Source: Ignavibacteria bacterium
GTDB taxonomy: Bacteria; Bacteroidota; Ignavibacteria; SZUA-365
DNA: 64,000 bases
NCBI GenBank assembly: GCA_016720835.1
Contig: JADKJW010000002.1
Location: 248,001 to 312,000 of the forward strand
Direction of reading: 5' to 3'
Below the pieces are notes generated by a model, which saw nothing but the letters and a program-made list of their open reading frames with translations, ran no database searches and was not told the origin of the DNA. Of this stretch, positions 26,913 to 35,641 are shown piece by piece (within the stretch, counting starts at the first letter, position 1; the number at the start of each line of letters is the position of its first letter). A program made the position numbers and the translations under genes.

Positions 26913-28352
26913 TCAACGCCTCTCCTCCTGCAGCTGTCCCGCCGCATCACGCAAAAGCGAATCCTGCGTACTCCTGACATACCGCGTCGGCCGTTTGAGC
27001 TTCTCCAGCGATCCGTCATCGAGGAGGCGCTGCAACCACACCTTGGTCTGTCCGGGAGTGAGATCCAGAGCGGCCGCAACTTCCGCTTCCTTCAGCGGGA
27101 CTTTCAGGAGCTGCAGCATCACTTCACGCACTCGCGTGAAGAACGTGTCGGCAAGATCGGGGTCTCTCGGCGCCGAAACAGGCGCATTGGCTGATTCGGA
27201 AACGGACTCCCGTACCGTCATTGCCTTTGCACCTGCAGTCTCTCCTTCCGGCTGATCCTGCCTCAAAACACCGGCCGGTCGCGTCGTCTCGCTTGCGGCG
27301 GCAGGCTCATTCTGGGGGCGAGACTTCGGTGGGACCGCGTCCTGTGTGCCGATCGCTTCTTCGTCCGAAAACAACGAGAGCGCAGGCTGCAGCGCTTCAT
27401 CCTTGTCGGACATGACCACGCTGAGGGCGGCTTCGAGCGCATCCGCATCCTGCGGGTTCGGCCAGGGAAGCGCGCCCTTGCCGCGAAGCGCGTCGAGGGC
27501 TTCCGAGTGCTCGCCCGTCGATCGCACGTACACGGGCGCGAAGGCATACTTGCGCAATTGTTCGACGGCGCCGCTCCAAGTGCCGCCCTTGTCGAGATCG
27601 GAACTGACGACGAGGGCGGCATCGGCAAGCGCATAGATCAGCTTGTTGCGCTGCATGGCGTTGCCGACGTTGAATCCCGCGTTGGGATCGTATGGCGAAA
27701 GCAGGACCATCTCGCCGTTGAGCAGCAGGTTGCGGTGCTCGCGGTTCATCGTCGTTCGTTCGAGACTGTCCGAAAGGACGCCGCTGACCTTGCCGCCCGC
27801 CTCCAGAGCGCCGCGCATTGCCGCCTGATCGATACCTTTCGCGCCTCCCGAGACGAGTGTCCTTCCGGCCCTTGCCGCGAGACGTCCTGCTTCCATTGCG
27901 TACTCGATCAGCGGATCGTCCACGTGCCTCGAGCCGACGACGGCAAGCCCGCCATTCTCGAGTACACCGATATCGCCGCAGCCGTACAGTATCGAAGGGG
28001 CATCTTCTCGCAGCCGTTCCTTCAGCAGCCGCGGATACTGGGCGTCAGCGCGGCTAACCACCCAGATCGCGCGTGCATGCCATCGTTCGATGACCTGGCT
28101 TAACAGGAACCCGCGATCGAGCAGGGCGCGCAGGCGCGACTCGTCGAACAACTGCCCGCAAGACTGGAGCAGCTCGACCACTTCCGCGGACAGCAGATCC
28201 GCAGGCTCCCTCTGCATTGAATGCAGATGCCGCGCGAGGCGTTTGTATTCACCGGGCGTCAATAAATCCGTCGGACCGGAGTTGCGTCCGGAGATCAAGG
28301 GCGCCGTGAGCAGGAGGATCGCCCGGGCATTGTCCGAAAGTGCTGTGCTCAT
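26913..28352 (-). CDS. DprA/Smf-like protein (SLOG-type Rossmann fold plus C-terminal winged helix)
   Basis: 479 aa. ATG 28352 overlaps the stop of the truncated helicase gene (ATGA). An N-terminal helical region leads to SILYGCGDIG and the Rossmann core: LAVVGSRHVDD, TLVSGGAKGIDQAAM, GNAMQRNKLIYALADAALVVSS, GGTWSGAVEQ, the set that marks DprA/Smf. A disordered linker (about residues 345-405) follows, then a winged helix (VPLKEAEVAAALDLTPGQTKVWLQRLL...RPTRYVR). Family knowledge: DprA loads RecA on single-stranded DNA during transformation. The pairing with a RecQ-type gene and HicBA next door suggests a mobile or defence role rather than housekeeping competence; that part is inference. Confidence 0.9.
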   Translation of the reverse strand: MSTALSDNARAILLLTAPLISGRNSGPTDLLTPGEYKRLARHLHSMQREPADLLSAEVVELLQSCGQLFDESRLRALLDRGFLLSQVIERWHARAIWVVSRADAQYPRLLKERLREDAPSILYGCGDIGVLENGGLAVVGSRHVDDPLIEYAMEAGRLAARAGRTLVSGGAKGIDQAAMRGALEAGGKVSGVLSDSLERTTMNREHRNLLLNGEMVLLSPYDPNAGFNVGNAMQRNKLIYALADAALVVSSDLDKGGTWSGAVEQLRKYAFAPVYVRSTGEHSEALDALRGKGALPWPNPQDADALEAALSVVMSDKDEALQPALSLFSDEEAIGTQDAVPPKSRPQNEPAAASETTRPAGVLRQDQPEGETAGAKAMTVRESVSESANAPVSAPRDPDLADTFFTRVREVMLQLLKVPLKEAEVAAALDLTPGQTKVWLQRLLDDGSLEKLKRPTRYVRSTQDSLLRDAAGQLQEERR

Positions 28353-28854
28353 TCGCCATGTCCTGATTGAGAAAGCGCCATTGGCCATACCTCACCGCTG
28401 CCGTTGCTGCGCAGCAGCCATGCGGCGACCGTCAACGTCCAACGCGAATCCACCATGTCGTCAACCAGAAGCACGGGTCCGGGTGGAAGCGGCAGTCCGG
28501 AAATCGCGAGCGACCCATCGATGTTCCGTGCCTGCTGCGTGGAGTTCGCCATTGTTTTCTGTTCCGGCCTGTGCTCTGATCTGGTGAGGACCGCGTGAAA
28601 CGGGAGCGCCAGAGCGGCGGCGAGACGCCGCGCGACTGCAACCAGGAGGCGACTTCGCCCGCATCCCGCACCGTCAGCGTGTAAATGATGCCGTGTCCTT
28701 CGAGAGTCCCAAGTTGCCGCGCAAGCCAGGCCAGACGTTCCGCCTGCGACGGGAGGGTGATGGTCTGCAAGGTCAGCGACGGGCGGTTCAAGTCGCCCCG
28801 GGAAACCTCCAGCCCCGGTCCGAGAATAACCGAGAGATCGTCCATGACGCGTTT
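28349..28854 (-). pseudogene. Truncated RecQ-type helicase with C-terminal phosphoribosyltransferase domain
   Basis: Two pieces in different frames. 28854-28624 reads VMDDLSVILGPGL...LPSQAERLAWLARQLGTLEG then HGIIYTLTVRDAGEVASWL, the end of helicase domain 1 and the first strand of domain 2. 28630-28349 reads RRLAAALALPFHAVLTR...ARNIDGSLAI then GPVLLVDDMVDSRWTLT, a phosphoribosyltransferase-like domain with the acidic PRPP-type loop VLLVDDMVDS. The Walker A and DEAH box, the rest of domain 2 and any RQC part are gone, and there is no start. The join at 28627 looks like a deletion. The stop overlaps dprA, so an intact ancestor was an operon partner. Confidence 0.75.
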
Positions 28855-29204
28855 GATTCGTCCGGGATGCATGCACCCGCGTGGGCAATAATACGGAGGT
28901 CTCAGGTTTCCAGAAACACGCGGAGCAAGATCCGCTATCCGAAATGAAACGCGCCAGGTCACATGCAATCACGCAATCGCAGATGACGAACTGCGCATGG
29001 GCTGTACCGGGATCAGCAACATGGACATCAGGATCAATCGTTGCGGCATGCGCTCCCTTTTCGGATGTTGAATCTGCTCCTTTGACGATCCGGAGCGGCG
29101 AGGGTTTCACGGAGAACGGTGCGCGCCGACAATCGCGCGCCGGGGGCCGTATTCCAGGCATTCGTCGGAATCGTGATCAACAGCCGCGGGATTCGGGGCG
29201 GACG

Positions 29205-29233
29205 TTGACAACACCTGATCTTCTCGGTAGATT
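29205..29233 (+). promoter_or_regulatory. Sigma70-type promoter for the 29284 gene pair
   Basis: TTGACA at 29205-29210, 17-base spacer, TAGATT at 29228-29233; predicted start near 29240, about 45 bases before the ATG at 29284. This is a near-consensus element and the only feature I see in the gap from 28855 to 29283 apart from decayed helicase sequence at its left edge. Confidence 0.65.
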
Positions 29234-29283
29234 CAGTCCAACTTTTGATTCGGCAACATATTTTGATGATATCCAAGGAAATG

Positions 29284-29682
29284 ATGAACACACAAGTCAC
29301 GTTCAGGTCTGACAAGTTCCCGCCCTATGACGGCGAGCAGGAACAGATCAATCCAGGTCTGTGGGGCAAGCGTCTCGCCGAGTACCTTGTCGAGAATCTG
29401 AAAGGAAGCGGAATCGAGACAGAGGAGATTATCCCCGAAGACTGGGGCTGGTATATCCCTGTCAAGAATGAAGGATTTCGTTTGGCGATCTGTTGCGGGC
29501 ACCAGAATGGCGATGACGACGAGTTTCTCTGTTTCACCGATCCGGACAAGCCGGTCATCAAGAAGTTGTTCAAGAGAATCGACGCAACCGAACACCTGGG
29601 TCGCCTTGTGGCGGTCATGGAAAAGATTCTTGCGGCAGACCCGGAAATCCGGAATGTGGAGTGGTCGGACGGGAGCACATGA
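29284..29682 (+). CDS. Conserved hypothetical soluble protein
   Basis: 132 aa from the ATG at 29284 (AAGGAA just upstream; in-frame ATGs at 29245, 29266 and 29281 are less well placed). Acidic, no signal peptide. Sequence such as FPPYDGEQEQINPGLWGKRL, EDWGWYIPVKNEGFRLAICC and FLCFTDPDKPVIKKLFKRID looks like a conserved family seen in diverse bacteria, but I know no function. Its stop overlaps the next gene (ATGA), so the two are translated together from the promoter at 29205. Confidence 0.7.
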   Translation: MNTQVTFRSDKFPPYDGEQEQINPGLWGKRLAEYLVENLKGSGIETEEIIPEDWGWYIPVKNEGFRLAICCGHQNGDDDEFLCFTDPDKPVIKKLFKRIDATEHLGRLVAVMEKILAADPEIRNVEWSDGST

Positions 29683-30041
29683 CACCGCACACGCAAGTTG
29701 ATATCGTCCTGGGGCGAGTCGTCCTGCGATTCTGCGCCGTCGTTGCTTTTCTGGCTGCCGCCGGGGCCGCTGTTTTCGCCGCTGTTGTCTTGTTCCACGG
29801 ACATCTCATTGGCGTTGTCATCCTGTCGGCGGGGGCACTCTTCCTCTGGCTCGGACGGATAGCCTGGCGGGACCGGGCAACCCTGGGTGATGTTCTCAAC
29901 CGAGACTTCGAGCGGATGAAGAAGGGCAAACGAGCAATAATTGCCGGGGAGGGTTCTTTGAGCCCAACCAAGCGGGTGCAGGCGATTCGCAACAGCTCGC
30001 GCCTGACCCTGCCGTCAGCCCCTGGGAGAGACCCCGCATGA
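29679..30041 (+). CDS. Small two-helix membrane protein
   Basis: 120 aa. ATG 29679 overlaps the upstream stop. Two adjacent hydrophobic segments (about residues 14-36, VVLRFCAVVAFLAAAGAAVF, and 42-60, LIGVVILSAGALFLWLG) are followed by a basic cytosolic tail (WRDRATLGDVLNRDFERMKKGKR). No family recognised. Probably works with the soluble partner encoded just before it. Confidence 0.65.
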   Translation: MTPHTQVDIVLGRVVLRFCAVVAFLAAAGAAVFAAVVLFHGHLIGVVILSAGALFLWLGRIAWRDRATLGDVLNRDFERMKKGKRAIIAGEGSLSPTKRVQAIRNSSRLTLPSAPGRDPA

Positions 30042-30285
30042 GCGACGTATGGATTGCCTTTGGATTGACGGTGTTCGCCGGTATGGCGACTTCGAGGTGA
30101 TGGCCCTCAGCTTATTGCTGATGAAGTAGCATCCAATCCGGGCCAACCAGCGGCTGCTGCGTACGGGCGAACGCTGGCAGCAAAACTGTGACAGTGGACG
30201 ACATGAGGGTACAATATCGGCTTGTTCTAACGCCGTCGAGGTTGTACGTTCGCGTGACAGAATTTCGAGAAATCAAGCGAAAATA

Positions 30286-31611
30286 ATGAAAAAGGTACTT
30301 CTCTTCTCACTGTTGCTTCTGCTCGGCTTGATCGGGTCGCAGTGGCTGCCGGCTTCCATCGGTCCGGGCTACGCCACGGTGGGCGACCTCGTCCGGATCC
30401 TGACCATGGCGGGTCTTTCATTCATCATGATCCGAGTCGGCTATGAGTTCGACATCGATAAAACCAATCTCAGGCAATACGGTTGGGACTACTTCGTGGC
30501 TTTCACCGCGGCGAGTTTTCCATGGATCATGGTCACCCTCTATTTCGTGTTTGTCCTTCTTCCGCCGGAGGCGTGGGGAACTCTGGCTGCATGGAAAGAG
30601 ACGTTGCTGGCAGGCCGCTTCGCAGCGCCCACGTCGGCGGGCGTGTTGTTCTCGATGCTCGCTGCGGCAGGGCTGGGTACGACATGGCTGTTCCGCAAGG
30701 CTCGCGTCCTGGCCATTTTCGACGATCTCGACACCGTGTTGCTCATGATTCCACTCAAGATGCTGATGGTTGGACTGGCCCTGCAACTCGGTCTGGTTGT
30801 GGTCGTCATGGCCGCCATGCTCGCAACCGCCTATGTCTTTTTGCATAAGGTCCGCATCCCGGTAACCTGGACCTGGGTCATGGCGTACGCCGGGGGGATC
30901 ACCGTGTTCAGCGAGCTGGTCTATCAGGGATCCAAACTCATCGATGAATCTGTCCCCATTCACATCGAGGTGATTCTGCCTGCGTTTGTGCTCGGCTGCA
31001 TCATGGCCTACCCGAAGGCATCCGCCGACGAACGTCTGCTGCCGCGCGATAGCCACGATGGTCATGAGGCGATTGACACCCCGGTGGAACGGCGCGTTAC
31101 CACGAGTGTCGCAGCCGTTTTCATGGTCCTGGTCGGCCTGTCGATGCCGATGATCCCGAGCGGCGGTTCGGCGCTGCAGGCTGGAGCAGCCGGCGGACAG
31201 GTCGAATCCGCATCGTTGCACGGCGCTGGTATTCCTGCCGCGGAGGCTGCGGCGGCCGAAATCGGCGCGGTGCGGGAGATCGGTCGCATCACCACCGCCC
31301 AACCGCCCATGAGTTGGGCTCAGATCATCCTCCACGTTCTCGTCATCACGATCCTCTCCAACATCGGGAAGATGTTCCCTGCGTTCTGCTACAGGAAAGA
31401 GGCGCACGGGCGAGAACGGTTGGCGCTCGCCATCGGCATGTGGCCCCGCGGCGAGGTGGGTGCGGGCGTGCTGGTCATTTCGCTCAGCTATGGCATCGGC
31501 GGACCTGTCGTGACGATTGCCATGCTCAGCCTTGCACTCAACCTCCTGCTGACCGGCGTGTTCATCTACATCATCAAGCGACTGACGCGTTCGTTGCCGG
31601 CCTATGGATAA
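30286..31611 (+). CDS. Cation:proton antiporter-like membrane protein
   Basis: 441 aa, about 11-12 membrane segments, starting at the ATG at 30286 (no clear ribosome-binding site). The overall shape is that of the CPA (NhaP/KefB-like) antiporters: paired hydrophobic segments, a conserved-looking IFDDLDTVLLMIPLKML helix in the middle, and EVGAGVLVISLSYGIGGPVV near the end. A hydrophilic loop of ~80 residues (about 252-335, rich in Ala/Gly) interrupts the second half. Ion not deducible. Stands alone; the 245-base gap before it shows nothing clear. Confidence 0.8.
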   Translation: MKKVLLFSLLLLLGLIGSQWLPASIGPGYATVGDLVRILTMAGLSFIMIRVGYEFDIDKTNLRQYGWDYFVAFTAASFPWIMVTLYFVFVLLPPEAWGTLAAWKETLLAGRFAAPTSAGVLFSMLAAAGLGTTWLFRKARVLAIFDDLDTVLLMIPLKMLMVGLALQLGLVVVVMAAMLATAYVFLHKVRIPVTWTWVMAYAGGITVFSELVYQGSKLIDESVPIHIEVILPAFVLGCIMAYPKASADERLLPRDSHDGHEAIDTPVERRVTTSVAAVFMVLVGLSMPMIPSGGSALQAGAAGGQVESASLHGAGIPAAEAAAAEIGAVREIGRITTAQPPMSWAQIILHVLVITILSNIGKMFPAFCYRKEAHGRERLALAIGMWPRGEVGAGVLVISLSYGIGGPVVTIAMLSLALNLLLTGVFIYIIKRLTRSLPAYG

Positions 31612-31728
31612 CACACACCATCTGAAATCGCGGCCCAACAACGGCATGCAGCGGGCCGCCCGAGGCGCGAAGCAATGGACTCGGTAACACAAATCACTGT
31701 CGGTTGCGCGATCGGTGAAGTTTGCCTC

Positions 31729-31799
31729 GGGGGCGCGGGGGGGGGCGGGGGGGAGGGGGGGGGGGGGGGGGGGAGGGGGGGGGGGGGGGGGTGGGGGCC
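31729..31799. repeat. Poly-G tract of about 70 bases
   Basis: Between 31729 and 31799 the plus strand is nearly all G, with only a few C, A or T interruptions; the longest pure runs reach about 18 bases. It lies between the antiporter and the metalloprotease, outside both genes (the upstream extension of the protease frame would read poly-Gly). Either a sequencing or assembly artefact or a G-quadruplex-forming, slippage-prone element. Confidence 0.9.
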
Positions 31800-31883
31800 G
31801 GCAGCTTCTTGGCATGTTTGCGTCTCACCTCCATGAATGAGAGGATCGGGATCCCGCCACGCAGTCCTGCGAGGACACACTCC

Positions 31884-34800
31884 ATGCACACGCGTTTCCA
31901 TCGAATATATCTTTCCGCGCTTCTCCTGGCCGCCCTGCCCGCATTCCGGGCATCGGCGCAATTCTGCGAAACCGTCACCGACAGCGCCTTCATTGCTTCC
32001 TTCGATGCGCTGCGGAGCGCGGGCGCGGATGCGCGCGCGGCGGACGATTCCGCGTGGATATTTGTGCCGGTGATGTTTCACGCGCAGTCCGATGCCGGAT
32101 CCCCCGCGGTCGACGAGACGCGGGTGCGCGCGGCGATGGCCGCGGTGAACGCCTGGTACGCGCCCGGACGCATACGCTTCGAACAGTGCGGACCGGTCCG
32201 CATCTATCCGAAGGGCTCGTCGAGTCCCTCGAAGCGGCGCGTGATCAACGTCTATGTTGCGCGCGCGGAATCGGGCTGCGGCGCATACAGCGGCACGATC
32301 TCGATCAACATCAACTGCAACCGCAGCTTTGAGAACATCCTCTCGCACGAACTGGGCCATGCGCTGGGACTTCCGCACACGCACGGACTCACCAACATGG
32401 GCACGACCGACGAACTCGCGGACGGTTCGAACTGCGCCGTCGCAGGCGACCGCTTCTGCGATACGCCCGCCGATCCGAACCTGCTCGGCAAGGTGGACGG
32501 CGCCTGCCGCTACGTGGGCACGGCCCGCGACGCGCACGGCATGGCGTACACCCCGAACACCGCGAACATCATGTCGTACTCGAACACGCCCTGCATGACG
32601 TTTTTCTCGCCGCAGCAGTTCGCCGCCGCGCGCGAGATCGGGCGACGGCTGAACTACGAATGCTGCCTCCTGCCCGCGCCGCTCGCGCGCGACACGGCGG
32701 TCTGCCCGGGCACGGCGGTCACCCTGGCGGCATCGGCGGAGGCGCGCGAGATCCTGTGGTACGACTCGCCGGGCGGCACCGTTCCCGTCGCGCGGGGCCG
32801 TGTGTTCACCACCCCTCCTCTGTACTCGACGGCGGCCTGGTTCATCGAAGCGGCGGACAGCTGCGTCAGCGAGCGCACGCGCCTGCTGGTGAACGTGCCG
32901 GCGGGGGCGCCATTGGCGACGGAATTCCCCGTGCTTGCGGCGGACCTCGCGACGGGATCCGCCTCGTCCCACCCGTCGAGCTTCATCGTTTCGGATACAT
33001 CTCTCTTTTTTATTGCCCGGCCCGACACCACGGTCTCGATCTGGCGTCTCGACGCCGGCTCCCGGACGCCGCGCCGGATCTGGTCGCTGCCCGCGTCCGC
33101 ACCGGGCAAGGAGGCGACGCAGTATCTTCACTCGCTCGCGCTGTGGAAGGGGCGCCTGTTCTGGGGCGTGAACGACCGCGCCGCGGGGCCCTCGCTGTGG
33201 ACGGGTGGCGGCGAGCCGGGGGATGCGACGCGCATCCTCTTCGTGCCGCTTGCCCCGGGCGTGGAGGCCTTCAGCAATTTCTGGCTGACACCCGCGCGGG
33301 ACTTCCTCATCTTCATGCTCAACGACGGACGCGACCGCGCCACGCTGTGGCGCAGCGACGGCACGCCCGGGGGTACCCGCATCATCACCGATCTGCCGGG
33401 CAGTTCGGCGTTTCTGGATTTCAATTTCACCCCGCTCGCGGGCGGCGTGTTCTTTACCGCGACGGATTCCCTGCACGGGAAGGAACTCTGGCATACCGAC
33501 GGGGGCGCTCCGGGCACGGCCATGGTGGCCGACATTGCGCCCGGCATGCACGGCGCCGATCCCGACGAACTGACGGAGTTCCGCGGGCGCGTCGTTTTTG
33601 CCGCCGACGACAGCACGGGACGCGAGCTCTGGAGCAGCGACGGCACGGCCGCGGGCACGCAGCAGGTTGCGGACATCAACAGCGCGGGCTCGGCGGAGGT
33701 GACGGGGCTGCGCCTCATCGACGGCCTCCTGCATTTCTCCGCGAAGGACGGCTCGTCCGGCATCGCCCCGTACGTGAGCGACGGCACGTCCTTCGGCACG
33801 CGACGGGCGGCTGATCCCGTGCCCGGCGCGTACGCCGCGCGCTGGTTCGGCGCCGTGGACGGCGCGCGTCTCTTTGTCGTGTCCTCGCCGGGCTCCGGCG
33901 ACGCGTTGTGGCGCATCGACACCGCCGCGGCGGGCGGCGCCGTGCTGATCGCGCGGCCGAATCCCGGAGGCTTCTCGTCATTATCGGACCCGGCGGTCCT
34001 GTATCGGAACCGTCTCGTGTTCTCCGCGCTCGACGGCGCGCACGGCATGGAGCTGTGGTCGACCGACGGCACCGAGCGGGGCACGGGCCTGCTCGCCGAT
34101 ATCGATACCGCGGGGGGATCGAATCCCTCGACGTTGACCCCCTTTGCGGGCACCGTGTTTTTCACCGCGGGCACGGCACCGCTCGGCACCGAGTTGTACT
34201 TCCTCGACGGGAACACGCTGAGCGCCTGCAACGGCGGCACGCTCGAGCTGCGCACGGGCGGCGCAAGCGCGGCGCAGTTCTGGTACGATGCGCCGTCGGG
34301 CGGCACGCCCCTCGGCTCGGGCTCCGTGTTCCGGACGCCTCCGCTGCGGCGATCGACGATCTTCTACACCGACTACCGGGCGGGCGCCTGCACGAGCGCG
34401 CGCGCGGAATTTCCCGTGCGGGTGCTGGCGCCCGATCCCGTCGTGCGCGACACCGCCGTCTCGCGCGGGAGTCGCGTGGATCTGCCCGCATCTGCGGAGA
34501 GCGGCACCATCGAGTGGCATCATGCGACGGATTCCAGCAGGGTGGTGGGCAGCGGACCCGTCCTGCGCGTCGGCCCGCTCGAGCGCGACACCGCGTTCCT
34601 CGTCCGCACGGTCGAGGACGGCTGCGCGAGTCCGATGCTGCCGCTGCGCGTCTCGATCCGCGGCGGCACACGCGCGGAGGCGCCGCAGCCCGGCGAGGAG
34701 TTCACGCTCTATCCGAATCCCGCGCGCGGCACCCTGCATGTGCGCGCCGGGCGCGACCTCCTGAAGCGCGTCCGTGTGTTCTCGCTGCTCGGACGCGTGG

Positions 34801-34925
34801 TCCGCGACGTCGACCTTTCCGATCCCGCGCGCTCGTGCGACGTGCCGCTCGGCGGGCTGCCGGCGGGGGTGTATATGCTCGAGGCGGACGGCACCGCGCG
34901 CCGCGTCTTTATCGTGCAGCCCTGA
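31884..34925 (+). CDS. Secreted M43-type (pappalysin-like) metalloprotease with ELW repeats and T9SS tail
   Basis: 1013 aa. Starts at the ATG at 31884 behind GAGGA; signal peptide MHTRFHRIYLSALLLAALPA. Residues about 155-167 are HELGHALGLPHTH, the extended zinc motif, with a Met-turn MSYSNTPCMTFFSP about 75 residues later. An Ig-like domain follows (LARDTAVCPGTAVTLAAS), then a propeller of ELWxxDGTxxGT units (GKELWHTDGGAPGT, GRELWSSDGTAAGT, GMELWSTDGTERGT), a second Ig-like domain and a T9SS domain (LYPNPARGTLHV, RVFSLLGRVVRD, PAGVYMLEADG). Probably degrades extracellular protein. It is strongly G+C-rich even for this genome. Confidence 0.9.
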   Translation: MHTRFHRIYLSALLLAALPAFRASAQFCETVTDSAFIASFDALRSAGADARAADDSAWIFVPVMFHAQSDAGSPAVDETRVRAAMAAVNAWYAPGRIRFEQCGPVRIYPKGSSSPSKRRVINVYVARAESGCGAYSGTISININCNRSFENILSHELGHALGLPHTHGLTNMGTTDELADGSNCAVAGDRFCDTPADPNLLGKVDGACRYVGTARDAHGMAYTPNTANIMSYSNTPCMTFFSPQQFAAAREIGRRLNYECCLLPAPLARDTAVCPGTAVTLAASAEAREILWYDSPGGTVPVARGRVFTTPPLYSTAAWFIEAADSCVSERTRLLVNVPAGAPLATEFPVLAADLATGSASSHPSSFIVSDTSLFFIARPDTTVSIWRLDAGSRTPRRIWSLPASAPGKEATQYLHSLALWKGRLFWGVNDRAAGPSLWTGGGEPGDATRILFVPLAPGVEAFSNFWLTPARDFLIFMLNDGRDRATLWRSDGTPGGTRIITDLPGSSAFLDFNFTPLAGGVFFTATDSLHGKELWHTDGGAPGTAMVADIAPGMHGADPDELTEFRGRVVFAADDSTGRELWSSDGTAAGTQQVADINSAGSAEVTGLRLIDGLLHFSAKDGSSGIAPYVSDGTSFGTRRAADPVPGAYAARWFGAVDGARLFVVSSPGSGDALWRIDTAAAGGAVLIARPNPGGFSSLSDPAVLYRNRLVFSALDGAHGMELWSTDGTERGTGLLADIDTAGGSNPSTLTPFAGTVFFTAGTAPLGTELYFLDGNTLSACNGGTLELRTGGASAAQFWYDAPSGGTPLGSGSVFRTPPLRRSTIFYTDYRAGACTSARAEFPVRVLAPDPVVRDTAVSRGSRVDLPASAESGTIEWHHATDSSRVVGSGPVLRVGPLERDTAFLVRTVEDGCASPMLPLRVSIRGGTRAEAPQPGEEFTLYPNPARGTLHVRAGRDLLKRVRVFSLLGRVVRDVDLSDPARSCDVPLGGLPAGVYMLEADGTARRVFIVQP

Positions 34926-34943
34926 GCGTCTGCCGCGGAGGGC

Positions 34944-35285
34944 TCATCCCAGCGCCAGGCACAGCGCGAGCCCGGAATCGATGCTGCTCATGACATCGTC
35001 ACTCAGCTGTCCAACCCGCCGCATGAGCCGTTGCTCCGAAATCGATCGAACCTGAAACGTGTCCGCCGACGATTTTTTCCTGAGGCCGTTCTCCTTTGTA
35101 CGCTCGATGGGAATGTGCCATGGCGCGACGGCGAAACGGTCGTCCCACGCGGTGATCGGAACGACGATTCTCAACGGCAGGGGCGCGAACGCATCCCGGC
35201 TGACGATGACGCAGGGACGGCTCTTTCTGATTTCGGCGCCGATCGCGGGATCGAGATTCACCAGCCAGACTTCGCCGCGCTTCAT
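34944..35285 (-). CDS. MazF/PemK-type ribonuclease toxin
   Basis: 113 aa from the ATG at 35285. N-terminal KRGEVWLVNLDPAIGAEIRK then SRPCVIVS is the classic MazF/PemK opening (the RGEVW strand and the Arg/Ser-containing RPCVIVS strand), followed by PITAWDDRF and the RSISEQRL strand. Length fits. Family knowledge: sequence-specific mRNA cleavage, restrained by the cognate antitoxin. Overlaps the antitoxin gene by 4 bases (ATGA), downstream of it. Confidence 0.92.
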   Translation of the reverse strand: MKRGEVWLVNLDPAIGAEIRKSRPCVIVSRDAFAPLPLRIVVPITAWDDRFAVAPWHIPIERTKENGLRKKSSADTFQVRSISEQRLMRRVGQLSDDVMSSIDSGLALCLALG

Positions 35286-35536
35286 GCGAATCCGTCTCCG
35301 TCAATGGCACGAAATGCGGTCAGCTCGGCATCAGATGTGTACAAGGCGGCGAGCGATTCCGCCGCGTGCGCGACGCTCTCGTCCAGGGAACGCCGCAACT
35401 CCATTTCCAATGCGCGGCGAACCAGTTCGGAAACGGACATCCCCCTGCTTCTGGCCGTCCTTTCCGCCCATTCGACAAGCGGTTCGCTGATCACGATGTT
35501 CATCCTTCGACTCTTTGGATCATCTTCGTATTTCAT
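35282..35536 (-). CDS. Ribbon-helix-helix antitoxin of the MazF-type toxin
   Basis: 84 aa from the ATG at 35536 (AGGGA upstream). RRMNIVISEPLVEWAERTAR then SRGMSVSELVRRALEMEL is a complete RHH DNA-binding unit; the acidic C-terminal part (LDESVAHAAESLAALYTSDA) should wrap the toxin. The usual MazE partner has an AbrB fold, so this is the RHH-type variant also known for MazF pairs. Probably represses its own operon through the palindrome just upstream. Confidence 0.85.
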   Translation of the reverse strand: MKYEDDPKSRRMNIVISEPLVEWAERTARSRGMSVSELVRRALEMELRRSLDESVAHAAESLAALYTSDAELTAFRAIDGDGFA

Positions 35537-35561
35537 GGCCGATCCCTGAATGTACACGATA

Positions 35562-35571
35562 CATGCGCATG
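35562..35571. promoter_or_regulatory. Candidate operator of the MazF-type operon
   Basis: The perfect palindrome CATGCGCATG lies 26 bases upstream of the antitoxin ATG (35536), near the expected promoter, with TGTACA at 35551-35556 nearby. RHH antitoxins bind short inverted repeats at such positions. Inferred from position only. Confidence 0.4.
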
Positions 35572-35641
35572 GAATATACAGATGATAGATGTGCGGTACA
35601 ACACACACCTGGCGCGCGGTCTGCTCGTCGTCATCGCAGGG

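Noticed and set aside
31602..33734. 710-codon open frame on the minus strand opposite the metalloprotease
   Set aside because: Its composition is Arg/Ala/Gly-heavy with no domain, while the plus-strand frame has a signal peptide, zinc motif and sorting domain. It is an antisense artefact of high G+C.
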